From Agromyces bracchium (lineage in GTDB: Bacteria; Actinomycetota; Actinomycetes; Actinomycetales; Microbacteriaceae), in NCBI RefSeq assembly GCF_009709675.1, contig NZ_WMLB01000031.1, positions 1-64,000 of the forward strand: DNA of 64,000 nucleotides, read 5' to 3'. A program made the translations under genes and the position numbers. Position 1 is the first letter of the stretch; each line of letters starts with the position of its first letter. The notes below the pieces were generated by a model. That model ran no database searches. It was not told where the DNA came from and saw only the letters and a program-made list of their open reading frames with translations. Positions 34,908 to 43,087 of the stretch are shown piece by piece.

Positions 34908-36246
34908 CCTCGCGCACGCTCCACGCCGCGACCTGTGCGCGCGACGAGACCCCGAGCCGCGCGAACAGGTGCTCGACGTGCGTCTCGACGGTGCGCACGG
35001 TGATGAGCAGCAGACGGGCGATCTCCTTGTTGGTGCGACCGTCCGCGATGAGGTCGGCGATCTCGCGCTGGCGCGGCGTGAGGGCAGCGCCATGCGCGAC
35101 GTCGCCGCCCGCCACGCCGTCGTCGGCGTGGTCGGCGTGGTCGGCGGGCGGCGGCGCGAGCCAACCAGCCGCCTCGGCGAGTCCGGCGGCTCGACCGCGT
35201 TCGACCTCGCGCTCGAACAGCGCTTCGCCCAGGCGCGCCGCGCCCTGTTCGGCCGCCTCGTCGTGCTGCTCACCCGTGCCCCAGAAGTGCAGCGGCAGCC
35301 CGGTCGCCTCGCGCAGCGCGTCCGCCGCGCCCAGCAATCGCGCCCCGCGCCGCACGTCGCCATCGATCGCGTCGTACCATCCCGCGATCTCGAGGCAGAT
35401 GGCGCCGGCGTACGCGTCGCCGATCTCGCCGGCCGCGGCGATGCCGTCGAGTGCCAGCACGAAGGCACGGTGGCGGTCGCCGTCGCGCCAGGCGCTGAGC
35501 GCGAACGCCCACACGACGTACGTGCGGATCCAGCGCTCGCCTCGATCGTCGCAGAGCGCGATCGCCCGCTCGCAATGGTCGAACGCGGACTCCTGGTCAC
35601 CCGAGACCGAGTCGGCCGCGGCGAGGAACGACAGGTCCACGAAGACGTCGGCGTCACCGCCGGCGTCGAGGTGGTGGTCGAGCGCGTCCGCGAGCAGCGT
35701 GCGCGCACGATCGGCATCGCCTGCGTACAGCTCGCGGATGCCGCAGATCTGGGCGATCCTCGCGGCCTCGGCGGCGGTGGCGACGGCCGGTGTCGCGCGG
35801 CGGAGCAGGTCGATCCCCCGGTCGGCGTCGGCCACATCGTCGACGCAGAGCGCGAGCCACGCGTGCGCCCAGCCGGCGTCCTGCACCGCCGACCGCACGG
35901 CGGGCGAGGCGAGCGCGAGCGGGTCCACCGTGAGCCGACCGGCGAGGCTCCGGAGGCGGTCGAGCGTGGTCGTCACCCGGCCCGTCGCCCCCCAGTGCGG
36001 CCAGAGCAGCGCGACCGACTGCAGGAGCGCGGCATCCTTCTCCGGGTCGGGACGTCGTGACGACTCGTCGAGGAGCGCATCCAGCAGCGGCAGTTCGCGT
36101 TCGACGGCGGCGAAGAGCCCCGCCTGACCGCCACCGAACCACGTGCGTGACACCTCTCGGGCGCGGGCGAGCCACCAGTGCGCGACGGCGCGACCCAGCG
36201 CCGCTGGGGCCTCCGCCTCGGTGTCCGCCGGTGGGATCGCCGTCAC
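34891..36246 (-). CDS. LuxR-type transcriptional regulator with helical-repeat sensor
   Basis: A 451-residue protein. The C-terminal 65 residues are a LuxR/FixJ helix-turn-helix (LTPRQREIADLIADGRTNKEIARLLLITVRTVETHVEHLFARLG). The N-terminal 370 residues are helical TPR-like repeats, as in MalT/LAL-type regulators, but there is no AAA domain. The GTG at 36246 is chosen because upstream frame (to 38310) runs through other genes. It lies 17 bp after the aldehyde dehydrogenase gene on the same strand, so it may end that operon. Confidence 0.85.
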   Translation of the reverse strand: MTAIPPADTEAEAPAALGRAVAHWWLARAREVSRTWFGGGQAGLFAAVERELPLLDALLDESSRRPDPEKDAALLQSVALLWPHWGATGRVTTTLDRLRSLAGRLTVDPLALASPAVRSAVQDAGWAHAWLALCVDDVADADRGIDLLRRATPAVATAAEAARIAQICGIRELYAGDADRARTLLADALDHHLDAGGDADVFVDLSFLAAADSVSGDQESAFDHCERAIALCDDRGERWIRTYVVWAFALSAWRDGDRHRAFVLALDGIAAAGEIGDAYAGAICLEIAGWYDAIDGDVRRGARLLGAADALREATGLPLHFWGTGEQHDEAAEQGAARLGEALFEREVERGRAAGLAEAAGWLAPPPADHADHADDGVAGGDVAHGAALTPRQREIADLIADGRTNKEIARLLLITVRTVETHVEHLFARLGVSSRAQVAAWSVREAMRRS

Positions 36247-36263
36247 GGCACCATCCTGCCGCG

Positions 36264-37778
36264 TCAGAGCTGAACGTATGTGGTCTTCAGCTCGGTGTAC
36301 TTCTCCAGCGCGTGACGTGACTTGTCGCGGCCGTTGCCCGATTGCTTGAAGCCGCCGAACGGCACAGTGAGGTCGCCCTCTTCGTAGCAGTTGACCCACA
36401 CGGTGCCGGCGCGGAGCCGCCGCGAGAGGCGGTGCACCTTCGACACGTCGGTGGTCCAGAGTCCGGCGGCAAGCCCGTAGTCGGAGTCGTTGGCGACCCG
36501 CACGGCCTCGTCTTCGTCGCGCACGCGGAGCACCGCCAGGACGGGCCCGAAGACCTCCTCTCGCGCGAGTGCGGAGCCGGGCGCGACATCCGTGAAGACC
36601 GTGGGTTCGAAGTAGCTGCCGCCCGTGAGGCCGTCGTCGAGCCGGGCGAGGCCTCCGCCGATCGCGAGCGTGGCGCCGTCGGCGAGCGCACGGTCGACGT
36701 GCGAGCCGACCTCGGCGAGCCGGGCGGCCGACGCGAGCGGACCCATCGCCGTCGCGGGGTCGAGCGGGTCGGCCGGCGCGTAGCCGGCGGCGCTGCGCAG
36801 CACGCCCTCGATCACCTCGTCGGCGATCGTCTCGTGCACGATGAGCCGCGACGGTGCCGTGCACATCTGGCCCGAGTTGAAGAAGATGCCCCAGGCCGCC
36901 GTCGAGATCGCCGCGTCGAGGTCGGGCGCGTCGGGGAGGATGATGTTCGGCGACTTGCCACCGAGTTCGAGCCACGTGCGCTTCAGATTCGAGCGCGCCG
37001 AGTACTCGAGGTAGGCGCGGCCCACGTCGGTCGATCCGGTGAACGCGAGTGCGTCGACGAGCGGATGCTCGCCGAGGTGGCGGCCGAGCACCGAGCCGCG
37101 GCCCGGTACGACGTTGAGCACACCCTCGGGCACGCCTGCTTCGAGGGCGAGCTCGGCCATCCGGATCGCCGAGAGCGGAGCGAGGTCCGCTGGCTTGTGC
37201 ACGACCGTGCATCCCACGGCGAGCGCGGGTGCGATCTTCCATCCGGCGAGTGTGAGCGGGAAGTTCCACGGCGTGACGACGCCGACGACACCCACCGGCT
37301 CGCGCGTGATGAGCGCGAGCGCGTCTTCGCCGACGTTCGAGACCTCGTCGAGCTCCTTGTCGGCGAGCTCGGCATACCAGCGGTATGTGCTGATCACAGC
37401 GCGCAGCTCGATGGTCCACGCCTGGGTGATGGGCTTGCCCATCTCGACAGCGAGCATGGCAGCGAGCTCGTCGCGGTTGGCCTCGATGAGGTCGACCCAC
37501 CTGAGCAGGATCTCCTTGCGCTCGCGCGGGGCCATCCGGGGCCACGGTCCCTCGTCGAAGGCGCGGCGGGCGGCGCGCACGGCGGCGTCGAGGTCGTCGA
37601 CGCTCCCCCATGGCACGGATGCCGCGGTGCGGCCGTCGCGCGGCGAGACGAGGTCGCGTGACTCGCCCGCCAGGGGCGCGCGCGCGTCGCCGTCGACGAT
37701 GAGTCGCTCGGGCCAGCGGATACCGGCGGCGAGCGCCGCCCACTCGCCCGCGGTGCGCTCGGGCATCGTGGCGGTCAC
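36264..37778 (-). CDS. Aldehyde dehydrogenase (PuuC/BetB-like)
   Basis: A 504-residue NAD(P)-dependent aldehyde dehydrogenase. Active residues are Cys306 (NSGQMCTAP), Glu271 (LELGGKSPN) and Asn172 (TPWNFP). The C-terminus has PFGGFKQSGNGRDKSRHALEKYTELKT, typical of the gamma-glutamyl-gamma-aminobutyraldehyde/betaine aldehyde branch. The GTG at 37778 overlaps the stop of the gamma-glutamyl hydrolase gene by four bases. It would oxidise the aldehyde formed from the (gamma-glutamylated) amine to the acid; alternatively the semialdehyde from ring cleavage. Confidence 0.92.
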   Translation of the reverse strand: MTATMPERTAGEWAALAAGIRWPERLIVDGDARAPLAGESRDLVSPRDGRTAASVPWGSVDDLDAAVRAARRAFDEGPWPRMAPRERKEILLRWVDLIEANRDELAAMLAVEMGKPITQAWTIELRAVISTYRWYAELADKELDEVSNVGEDALALITREPVGVVGVVTPWNFPLTLAGWKIAPALAVGCTVVHKPADLAPLSAIRMAELALEAGVPEGVLNVVPGRGSVLGRHLGEHPLVDALAFTGSTDVGRAYLEYSARSNLKRTWLELGGKSPNIILPDAPDLDAAISTAAWGIFFNSGQMCTAPSRLIVHETIADEVIEGVLRSAAGYAPADPLDPATAMGPLASAARLAEVGSHVDRALADGATLAIGGGLARLDDGLTGGSYFEPTVFTDVAPGSALAREEVFGPVLAVLRVRDEDEAVRVANDSDYGLAAGLWTTDVSKVHRLSRRLRAGTVWVNCYEEGDLTVPFGGFKQSGNGRDKSRHALEKYTELKTTYVQL

Positions 37779-38524
37779 GCCGCCATCCCCGCTCGCGCCC
37801 CTGCGTGTTCGCGGGCGGCTTCGACGAAGGCGCGCACGAGTGCAAGGCCCTCGGGGTCGAGCCGCTCCTCGGGGTGCCACTGCACGCCGAGGCAGAACGC
37901 GCCGTCGCCGGCTTCGAGGGCCTCGACGACGCCGTCGGGTGCGCTCGCCGACGCGACGAGACCGTCGCCGAGCGCTCCCACACCCTGGTGGTGGTGCGAG
38001 GCGATGTCGAAGGCGTCGGCGTGCACCAGCGATGCGAGGAGCGTGCCCGGTTGCAACCGCACCTCGTGCGCGGTGAACGTGCCGACGATATCGCGGTGCG
38101 GGGTGAGGTCGACGCGGTCGCCGAGGTGCTGCTCGAGCGTGCCGCCGAGCGCGACGTTGATGACCTGCAGTCCGCGGCAGGCCCCGAAGACGGGGATGGC
38201 GCGGCGGCGCGCCGCGCGGGTGAGTGCGATCTCGAGCTCGTCGCGCAGGGAGAAGGGCGGGTCGTTGGCAGGATGCGCCGCGCTGCCGTAGAGGGCGGCG
38301 TCGAGGTCACGGCCGCCTGGCAGGAAGAGCCCGTCGACCAGGTCGAGCACGCGGTCGGGATCGTCCAGGAAGGCGTCGAGGCTCGGGATGACGAGCGGCA
38401 TGCCGCCCGCCTGTTCGATCGCGGCGACGTAGGTGTGCGGGAGCCCGTCGGTCGGGATGTCGACCCACGCGCCCGAGGTCGCGGTCTTGCGGTCGGCGAC
38501 GATCGCGATGAGCGGTGCGGTCAC
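37775..38524 (-). CDS. Class I glutamine-amidotransferase-like gamma-glutamyl hydrolase (PuuD-like)
   Basis: A 249-residue peptidase C26 family enzyme. The nucleophile is Cys116 (GACRGLQVINV), with His217 and Glu219 (QWHPEE) completing the triad, and LFLPGGRD forms the oxyanion region. PuuD cleaves gamma-glutamyl-GABA to glutamate and GABA. Here it would release glutamate from the oxidised gamma-glutamyl product. It overlaps both neighbours by four bases (cupin upstream, aldehyde dehydrogenase downstream), which is strong evidence for a shared pathway. Confidence 0.9.
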   Translation of the reverse strand: MTAPLIAIVADRKTATSGAWVDIPTDGLPHTYVAAIEQAGGMPLVIPSLDAFLDDPDRVLDLVDGLFLPGGRDLDAALYGSAAHPANDPPFSLRDELEIALTRAARRRAIPVFGACRGLQVINVALGGTLEQHLGDRVDLTPHRDIVGTFTAHEVRLQPGTLLASLVHADAFDIASHHHQGVGALGDGLVASASAPDGVVEALEAGDGAFCLGVQWHPEERLDPEGLALVRAFVEAAREHAGARAGMAA

Positions 38525-38892
38525 GAGGACTCCAGGGGGTTGTCGTCGGTCCAGTCGGTGACGCCGAACGTGAACGCGAGCCAGACGGCGTCGCCGCCGT
38601 CATCGGCGCCGTGCCAGTGCGGCTCACCGGCAGGGGTCTCGACCGTCGTGCCCGGCAGGAGCCCGCCGTGCGCGCCCTCGCCGTTGCCGACCCGGCCGAC
38701 GCCCGACTGCAGCACGAGGATCTGCCCGCCGGGGTGCGAGTGCCAGTGCGTCACCGCACCGTGCTCGCAGTGCACGCGCGCGACATCCGGTTCGGTCGGC
38801 ACCGCCGCCTCGACGATCATCTCGAGCTGCACCGGGCCGGTGAACCGGCCGTTGTAGACGTAGTCCTTGTTGCCTTCGGCGAGCACCTTCAT
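38521..38892 (-). CDS. Single-domain cupin protein
   Basis: A 123-residue cupin. The metal motif HCEHGAVTHWHSHPGGQILVL matches cupin motif 1 (G-x5-H-x-H-x3-E region with His ligands), and the second motif is TPAGEPHWHGADD. The ATG at 38892 has AAGGACAGG upstream. It lies between the FAH-family gene (29 bp) and the gamma-glutamyl hydrolase (overlap). Function could be isomerase, dioxygenase or binding; not clear. Confidence 0.8.
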   Translation of the reverse strand: MKVLAEGNKDYVYNGRFTGPVQLEMIVEAAVPTEPDVARVHCEHGAVTHWHSHPGGQILVLQSGVGRVGNGEGAHGGLLPGTTVETPAGEPHWHGADDGGDAVWLAFTFGVTDWTDDNPLESS

Positions 38893-38921
38893 GGTCCTGT
38901 CCTTCCTCAAGCTTCCCTGGG

Positions 38922-39800
38922 TCAGGCCGCGTCCGCCTGCGCGCGGTCGGTCACCGAGGCGGCGGCATCCTCGGCGCGCACCGGGTTGCGGATGGCGCCG
39001 ACGCCCGCCACCTCGACGGCGACGACGTCGCCCGGCACGAGGTATCGCGGGGGCGTGCGCTCGTCGCCGACACCGCCGGGCGTGCCCGTCGCGATGAGGT
39101 CGCCCGGCTCGAGCGTGACGCCGCGCGTGAGGTACTCGATGAGTGCAGGGATGTCGAAGATGAGCTGGCGGGTGTTGCCATCCTGCATGACCTCGTCGCC
39201 GATCGTGGTCTTCACGCCGATCTCGTCGCGGTTCGCCACCGAGTCGACGCTCGCGATCACCGGGCCGAGCGGCGTGAACGTGTCGAAGCTCTTGCCCAGG
39301 GTGAACTGGCGCATCGGCGTCTCGAGCTGGGCGCGACGGCCCGACACGTCGTTCAGCGCGGTGAAGCCGCCGACGTACTCCCACGCGTCCTCCTCGCTGA
39401 CGCGATAGGCGCGCTTGGAGATGACGATGCCGAGTTCGCCCTCGTAGTCGGTGCGGGTCTCCTCGACCGGGATGACGATGTCGTCGAACGGCCCGGTGAC
39501 CGACGATGGGAGCTTGGCGAACACGACGGGGACGTCGGGGCGCTGCAGGTTGGTCTCCTCCACGTGGGCCTGGTAGTTGAGTCCGATCGCGAGGATCTTG
39601 CCCGGGGCGACCGGGGCGAGCACGTGCACGTCGGCGAGGGCGTGCCGTTCACCGTCTGCCGCGACGATCGCCGTCCATCCGGCCTCGTCGGGGACGAAGC
39701 CCTGTGCGGGCGCCTCGCCGGCGGTGACGATGTCGTCGCCGTCGAGCCGGCCGATCCAGCGCTTGCCGTCTGTGGTCTCGAAATGCACTGCCTTGGACAC
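38922..39800 (-). CDS. Fumarylacetoacetate-hydrolase-family protein (HpaG/acylpyruvase type)
   Basis: A 292-residue enzyme of the FAH family, which hydrolyses, decarboxylates or isomerises 2-oxo-acid ring-cleavage products. Conserved segments are ILAIGLNYQAHVEET, FAKLPSSVTGP, DYEGELGIVISKRA (metal-binding Asp/Glu), GKSFDTFTPLGP and TGTPGGVG. The GTG at 39800 has GGAGG five bases upstream, so the frame to 39812 is less likely. First gene of the minus-strand operon FAH-cupin-hydrolase-ALDH-(LuxR), and divergent from the XRE-cupin regulator. It fits the lower part of a meta-cleavage pathway. Confidence 0.9.
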   Translation of the reverse strand: MSKAVHFETTDGKRWIGRLDGDDIVTAGEAPAQGFVPDEAGWTAIVAADGERHALADVHVLAPVAPGKILAIGLNYQAHVEETNLQRPDVPVVFAKLPSSVTGPFDDIVIPVEETRTDYEGELGIVISKRAYRVSEEDAWEYVGGFTALNDVSGRRAQLETPMRQFTLGKSFDTFTPLGPVIASVDSVANRDEIGVKTTIGDEVMQDGNTRQLIFDIPALIEYLTRGVTLEPGDLIATGTPGGVGDERTPPRYLVPGDVVAVEVAGVGAIRNPVRAEDAAASVTDRAQADAA

Positions 39801-39862
39801 GGATGCCTCCACGATCTGAGGTGAGCGACGGATTCTCGCTCGGGTTACTTTGATACTATATG

Positions 39863-39882
39863 TGTACTCGTAAACGAGTACA
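39863..39882. promoter_or_regulatory. Perfect 9-2-9 operator between XRE-cupin gene and catabolic operon
   Basis: TGTACTCGTAAACGAGTACA is a perfect inverted repeat of two 9-bp arms with a 2-bp spacer. It lies 62 bp upstream of the minus-strand operon start and 46 bp upstream of the regulator start. AT-rich promoter-like DNA (39850-39860) adjoins it. The XRE-cupin protein is the obvious candidate to bind it. Confidence 0.7.
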
Positions 39883-39928
39883 ACCCGGAGCGCGGTCGGC
39901 TCCCCCGAGGCCTGCGAGGATGGCAGCT

Positions 39929-40498
39929 ATGACCAACCACGTCGACGCGCTCGCAGACAACGTTCGGCGCCTCCGCGAGGCCCATGGGCTCTCCCTCTCC
40001 CAGCTCAGCGAGCGCAGCGGCGTGGCCAAGGCGACGCTGTTCAAGGTGGAGCGCGGACGCACCAACCCGACCCTCGACACGCTCATCGCGATCGCCGAGA
40101 CGTTCGACGTCTCCGTGCCCACGCTCATCGCGGCACCCCCGCGCGCCGACGTCGAGGTGCTCCGCGACGGCGAAGGCGTCGACATCAGCGACGACTCGTC
40201 CTTCGGCCGGGTGCTCCGCAGCCAGGTCATCGGTGCAGGCTCCCTTGAGATCCACGCCCAGACCTTCCTCGACGGCAAGGCCGAGACGAGCGCCTCGCAC
40301 GGCTCGGGCGCACGCGAGCACGTGTTCGTCCGCAACGGGTCCATCCGCGTCGGACCAGTCGGCCAGGAGCAGGTGCTGCACGCCGGCGACTACGCGACAT
40401 ACCCCGCCGATCGGGCACACCGCTGGCAGGCGGTCGACGGCGACGCCTCCATCTGGATCGTGCACACGTTCCCCCGCGCGGCGGCGTTCGCCGAGTAG
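39929..40498 (+). CDS. XRE-cupin transcriptional regulator (PuuR-like architecture)
   Basis: A 189-residue regulator: XRE helix-turn-helix at residues about 8-62 (DNVRRLREAHGLSLSQLSERSGVAKATLFKVERGRTNP) and a cupin sensor at about 105-185 (GAREHVFVRNG, LHAGDYATYPADRAHRW). The same layout is found in PuuR, repressor of putrescine use. The ATG at 39929 has GAGGA 8 bp upstream. It is divergent from the FAH/cupin/gamma-glutamyl hydrolase/ALDH operon across a perfect palindrome and probably represses it. Confidence 0.9.
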   Translation: MTNHVDALADNVRRLREAHGLSLSQLSERSGVAKATLFKVERGRTNPTLDTLIAIAETFDVSVPTLIAAPPRADVEVLRDGEGVDISDDSSFGRVLRSQVIGAGSLEIHAQTFLDGKAETSASHGSGAREHVFVRNGSIRVGPVGQEQVLHAGDYATYPADRAHRWQAVDGDASIWIVHTFPRAAAFAE

Positions 40499-40521
40499 GC
40501 CGCGTCTGCCGGCAACGCCGC

Positions 40522-41328
40522 TCACACCGTGCGCGGCAGGTACCGCGCTGCAGCGCGCACAGCCTCGACGCGCGGCGGGATGAAGAGCACCAGCCGCTCG
40601 GCGCCCAACGCCTCGAGGCGGTCGTAGCCCGCCGAGCCGGCTCGCCACTCGGGGTCGCTCGCATCGTCGTCCGGCCCCGTGTGCGCGATGATCCGCACGT
40701 CGCCCGCACGACCCGCGTCCGCCCGGGCCCCGCGCGCGATGTCGACGAGCTGCTCGATGCCGGGCGCAGCATCGCCGTACCCGTCGACCGCGGCGGCGAT
40801 GCCGTCGGCATGCCGACCCGCGAGCTTGGCCGCGAGCGGCCCGAACGCGCCGAAGAACAGCGGCGGCACCGGTTCGGGCTGCAGGAAGTGGTCGTGCGCC
40901 CAGATCCGGTGCAACTCCGCGATGTACGCGCGCACCGAGGCGCGCCGCTCCGCCGGCGGCGCAGGCCGACGGCCGAACGCCATCTGGTCGCGCGAGTAGA
41001 CCTCGCCGTCGTTCGTCCCCGCACCGAGCCCCATCCAGAGCCGCCCGCCCGCGATCTCCTGCAGCGTGGCCGCGGCCACGGCGGTGGTGCCGGCATCGCG
41101 GTTGGCCACGTTGAAGACCATCGAGCCGATCGTGATCTGCTCGGTCACCGCGGCCGCGACCGCCATGAGCGTCCAAGGGTCGTGGCTCCAACCGCCGCCC
41201 ATCGACAGGTCCATCAGCTCGTCCGAGAACGACACGCCGCCGAACCCCTCGTCCTCGACGGCGCGGACGGCGTCGAGGACGTCGGCCGCGCGCTCGTTCT
41301 CGACGCGGATGCAGAAGTTGATCTCCAT
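40522..41328 (-). CDS. LLM-class (luciferase-like) flavin-dependent oxidoreductase
   Basis: A 268-residue TIM-barrel flavin enzyme: FGGVSFSDELMDLSMGGGWSHDPWTLMAVAAAVTEQITIGSMV at the N-terminus and GGRLWMGLGAGTNDGEVYSRDQMAFGR in the middle, both typical of bacterial-luciferase-like monooxygenases and F420 enzymes. It is shorter than most (usually 300-350). The ATG at 41328 is preferred; a TTG at 41364 is possible. It is divergent from the flavin reductase/IclR fusion gene, which could supply reduced FMN. Substrate unknown. Confidence 0.82.
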   Translation of the reverse strand: MEINFCIRVENERAADVLDAVRAVEDEGFGGVSFSDELMDLSMGGGWSHDPWTLMAVAAAVTEQITIGSMVFNVANRDAGTTAVAAATLQEIAGGRLWMGLGAGTNDGEVYSRDQMAFGRRPAPPAERRASVRAYIAELHRIWAHDHFLQPEPVPPLFFGAFGPLAAKLAGRHADGIAAAVDGYGDAAPGIEQLVDIARGARADAGRAGDVRIIAHTGPDDDASDPEWRAGSAGYDRLEALGAERLVLFIPPRVEAVRAAARYLPRTV

Positions 41329-41423
41329 CCGCCCATGGCAGCCGCACACGGCATCCCCTCGCAATGTGCGGGCCGACAGCGGGCGACGGAACCGGAGTGC
41401 ACGCCGCCCGGACCGCGATCATG

Positions 41424-41492
41424 TTGTAGATGGTGCACAGCGATCGCCTTCGCGAGCCCGCCGGCGCCGCACAGGTTGTTCACCGTGCACAA
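41424..41492. promoter_or_regulatory. Two related 17-bp sites between the LLM gene and the flavin-reductase gene
   Basis: TTGTTCACCGTGCACAA (41476-41492) is a near-palindrome. A related site TTGTAGATGGTGCACAG (41424-41440) lies 52 bp away on the same face of the helix (about five turns). Both share TTGT...GTGCACA. They fit a dimeric repressor controlling the divergent pair. Confidence 0.5.
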
Positions 41493-41600
41493 ATGAATGC
41501 CGCACTCCTGTATCGACGAACCTCGGATCGCGCACCGCGCCGCGGGTACCGTGACGTCACGCCCAGCACACCGGCGTGCTCGTGAACAGGAGGTCGAGGG

Positions 41601-42806
41601 ATGACCATGACACACACCACGCAACCGGCCGACGCCGCCGCCCTGTCGGCACGGCAGAAGTCGCAGTGGTGGCGCACCGTGCTCGGCGAGTACCCCACGG
41701 GCGTCACCCTCATCACCTCGGTCGACAGCGACGGCAACCCGATCGGCATGGTCGTCGGCACGTTCTCGGCCGTCTCCGAGGAACCACCGATCATTTCGTT
41801 CATGCCGACCTCGACCTCATGGAACGCCGCCCGCATCATCGAGACCGGTCGCTTCGTCGCCAACGTGCTGGGCTCGGGCCACGAGACGCTCTGTCGCGAG
41901 TTCGCGCGCGGCGCCGACGACCGCTTCGCATACGGAGTGTGGGACACCACGCCCGACGGACTCCCCCGCCTGCGCGACGCCGTCGCCTGGTTCACCGCCG
42001 ACGTACGCGACACCGTGCCGGCCGGCGACCACCAGATCGTGCTGGCGGATGTCACGAGCCTCGGCGTCGGCGACGGCAGCTGCGGCCTCCCGCTCATCTT
42101 CCTCAAGGGCGGGTACGGCTCGTTCACGGTGCCATCGCTGCAATTCGACCTCCACCAGTTCGGCGAGCAACTCCGACTCGTCGAGGCGATGGGCGGCACC
42201 ATGGAGGAGTTCGCCCAGCGCGCCGACGTCGAGTGCATCCTCTCGACCGTCGTGCGCGACAGCGTCGTGGTGCTCGCCGCAGCGAACCTACGACCCAACC
42301 GGGGCCTGTCGAGCATGCTCGGCATGACATTCCCGTTCGCCGCACCGCTCTCACCGGCGCTTGCGACTTGGTCCAGCGAGGAGGCGCACAAGCTGTGGGT
42401 GGAAAGCTCGCGGCACCTCCTCGGCCAAGTGGACCGCCCGGTGCTGCAGGCGATGCAGGATCGCGTTCGCGAGCGCGGATACGCCATCTCGCTCGGCACG
42501 GCGATGGACGAGGCGTTCGACGTCGTCGTCGCGAATCCCGACACGAGCCGCGCCGAGCTCGCCGCGCTATGGACGCAGGTCAACGAGGAGTACCGGGCGC
42601 TCGCCGACAGCCGTGAGTGGTACCGCGAGGTCAGCTCCTTCCAGGTGCCGGTGTTCGACGCTGACGGGCACGCGATCGTAGAGCTGGTCGTGAGCGGCTT
42701 CGGCCCGGGCGCCGACTGGGAGCGCTTCGATGCGATCACCCGCGGCGCGCAGGAGACAGCGCGTCGACTCACCGAAACGATCGGCGGGCGCGACCCGCGC
42801 GACTGA
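41601..42806 (+). CDS. Flavin reductase fused to an IclR-like effector-binding domain
   Basis: A 401-residue protein. Residues 20-185 are a flavin-reductase/FMN-binding split barrel (GEYPTGVTLITSVDSDGNPIGMVVGTFSAVSEEPPIISFM, FVANVLGSGHE). Residues about 195-395 resemble the effector domain of IclR regulators (VVVLAAANLRPNRGLS, FPFAAPLSPALATWSSEEAHKLW, REWYREVSSFQVPVFDADGHAIVELVVSGF), without any DNA-binding domain. It would supply reduced flavin to the hydroxylases and be allosterically switched by an aromatic ligand. ATG at 41601 has GGAGGTCGAGGG upstream. Similar logic is known from the A. baumannii C1 reductase, which uses a MarR-like domain. Confidence 0.8.
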   Translation: MTMTHTTQPADAAALSARQKSQWWRTVLGEYPTGVTLITSVDSDGNPIGMVVGTFSAVSEEPPIISFMPTSTSWNAARIIETGRFVANVLGSGHETLCREFARGADDRFAYGVWDTTPDGLPRLRDAVAWFTADVRDTVPAGDHQIVLADVTSLGVGDGSCGLPLIFLKGGYGSFTVPSLQFDLHQFGEQLRLVEAMGGTMEEFAQRADVECILSTVVRDSVVVLAAANLRPNRGLSSMLGMTFPFAAPLSPALATWSSEEAHKLWVESSRHLLGQVDRPVLQAMQDRVRERGYAISLGTAMDEAFDVVVANPDTSRAELAALWTQVNEEYRALADSREWYREVSSFQVPVFDADGHAIVELVVSGFGPGADWERFDAITRGAQETARRLTETIGGRDPRD

Positions 42807-43087
42807 GCGCGATGGGGCTTCCGCTCCAGGCTGCGCCATGCGCGATCACATGGATACACGCCACGGCGATCTGGGTGCCCAGCGGAATCGGCCGTCAGGC
42901 CTGCTGCGTAGGCGGGTTGCAGTCTGGGTTCGCTCGCCCGCCAGATGCGATGGGGACGGGCTAGTGGTCGCGCGAGGCTGCATCAGGCGGGTGCGTTCGC
43001 ACTCGACCTCGGGGCTCTGGATCGTCGACATCATCGCGGCCGGCTTCACCACGGTGCCGCACGAGTAGTGCGGATAGCCCGACACAG

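Noticed and set aside
34891-38310. A single 1139-residue open frame spanning the LuxR, aldehyde dehydrogenase and hydrolase region.
   Set aside because: Only its last 451 codons (from GTG 36246) look like protein. The rest runs antiphase through two well-supported genes.
42846-43085. Small minus-strand open frame of 79 codons.
   Set aside because: Has no ribosome site, motif or supporting context; likely remnant DNA.
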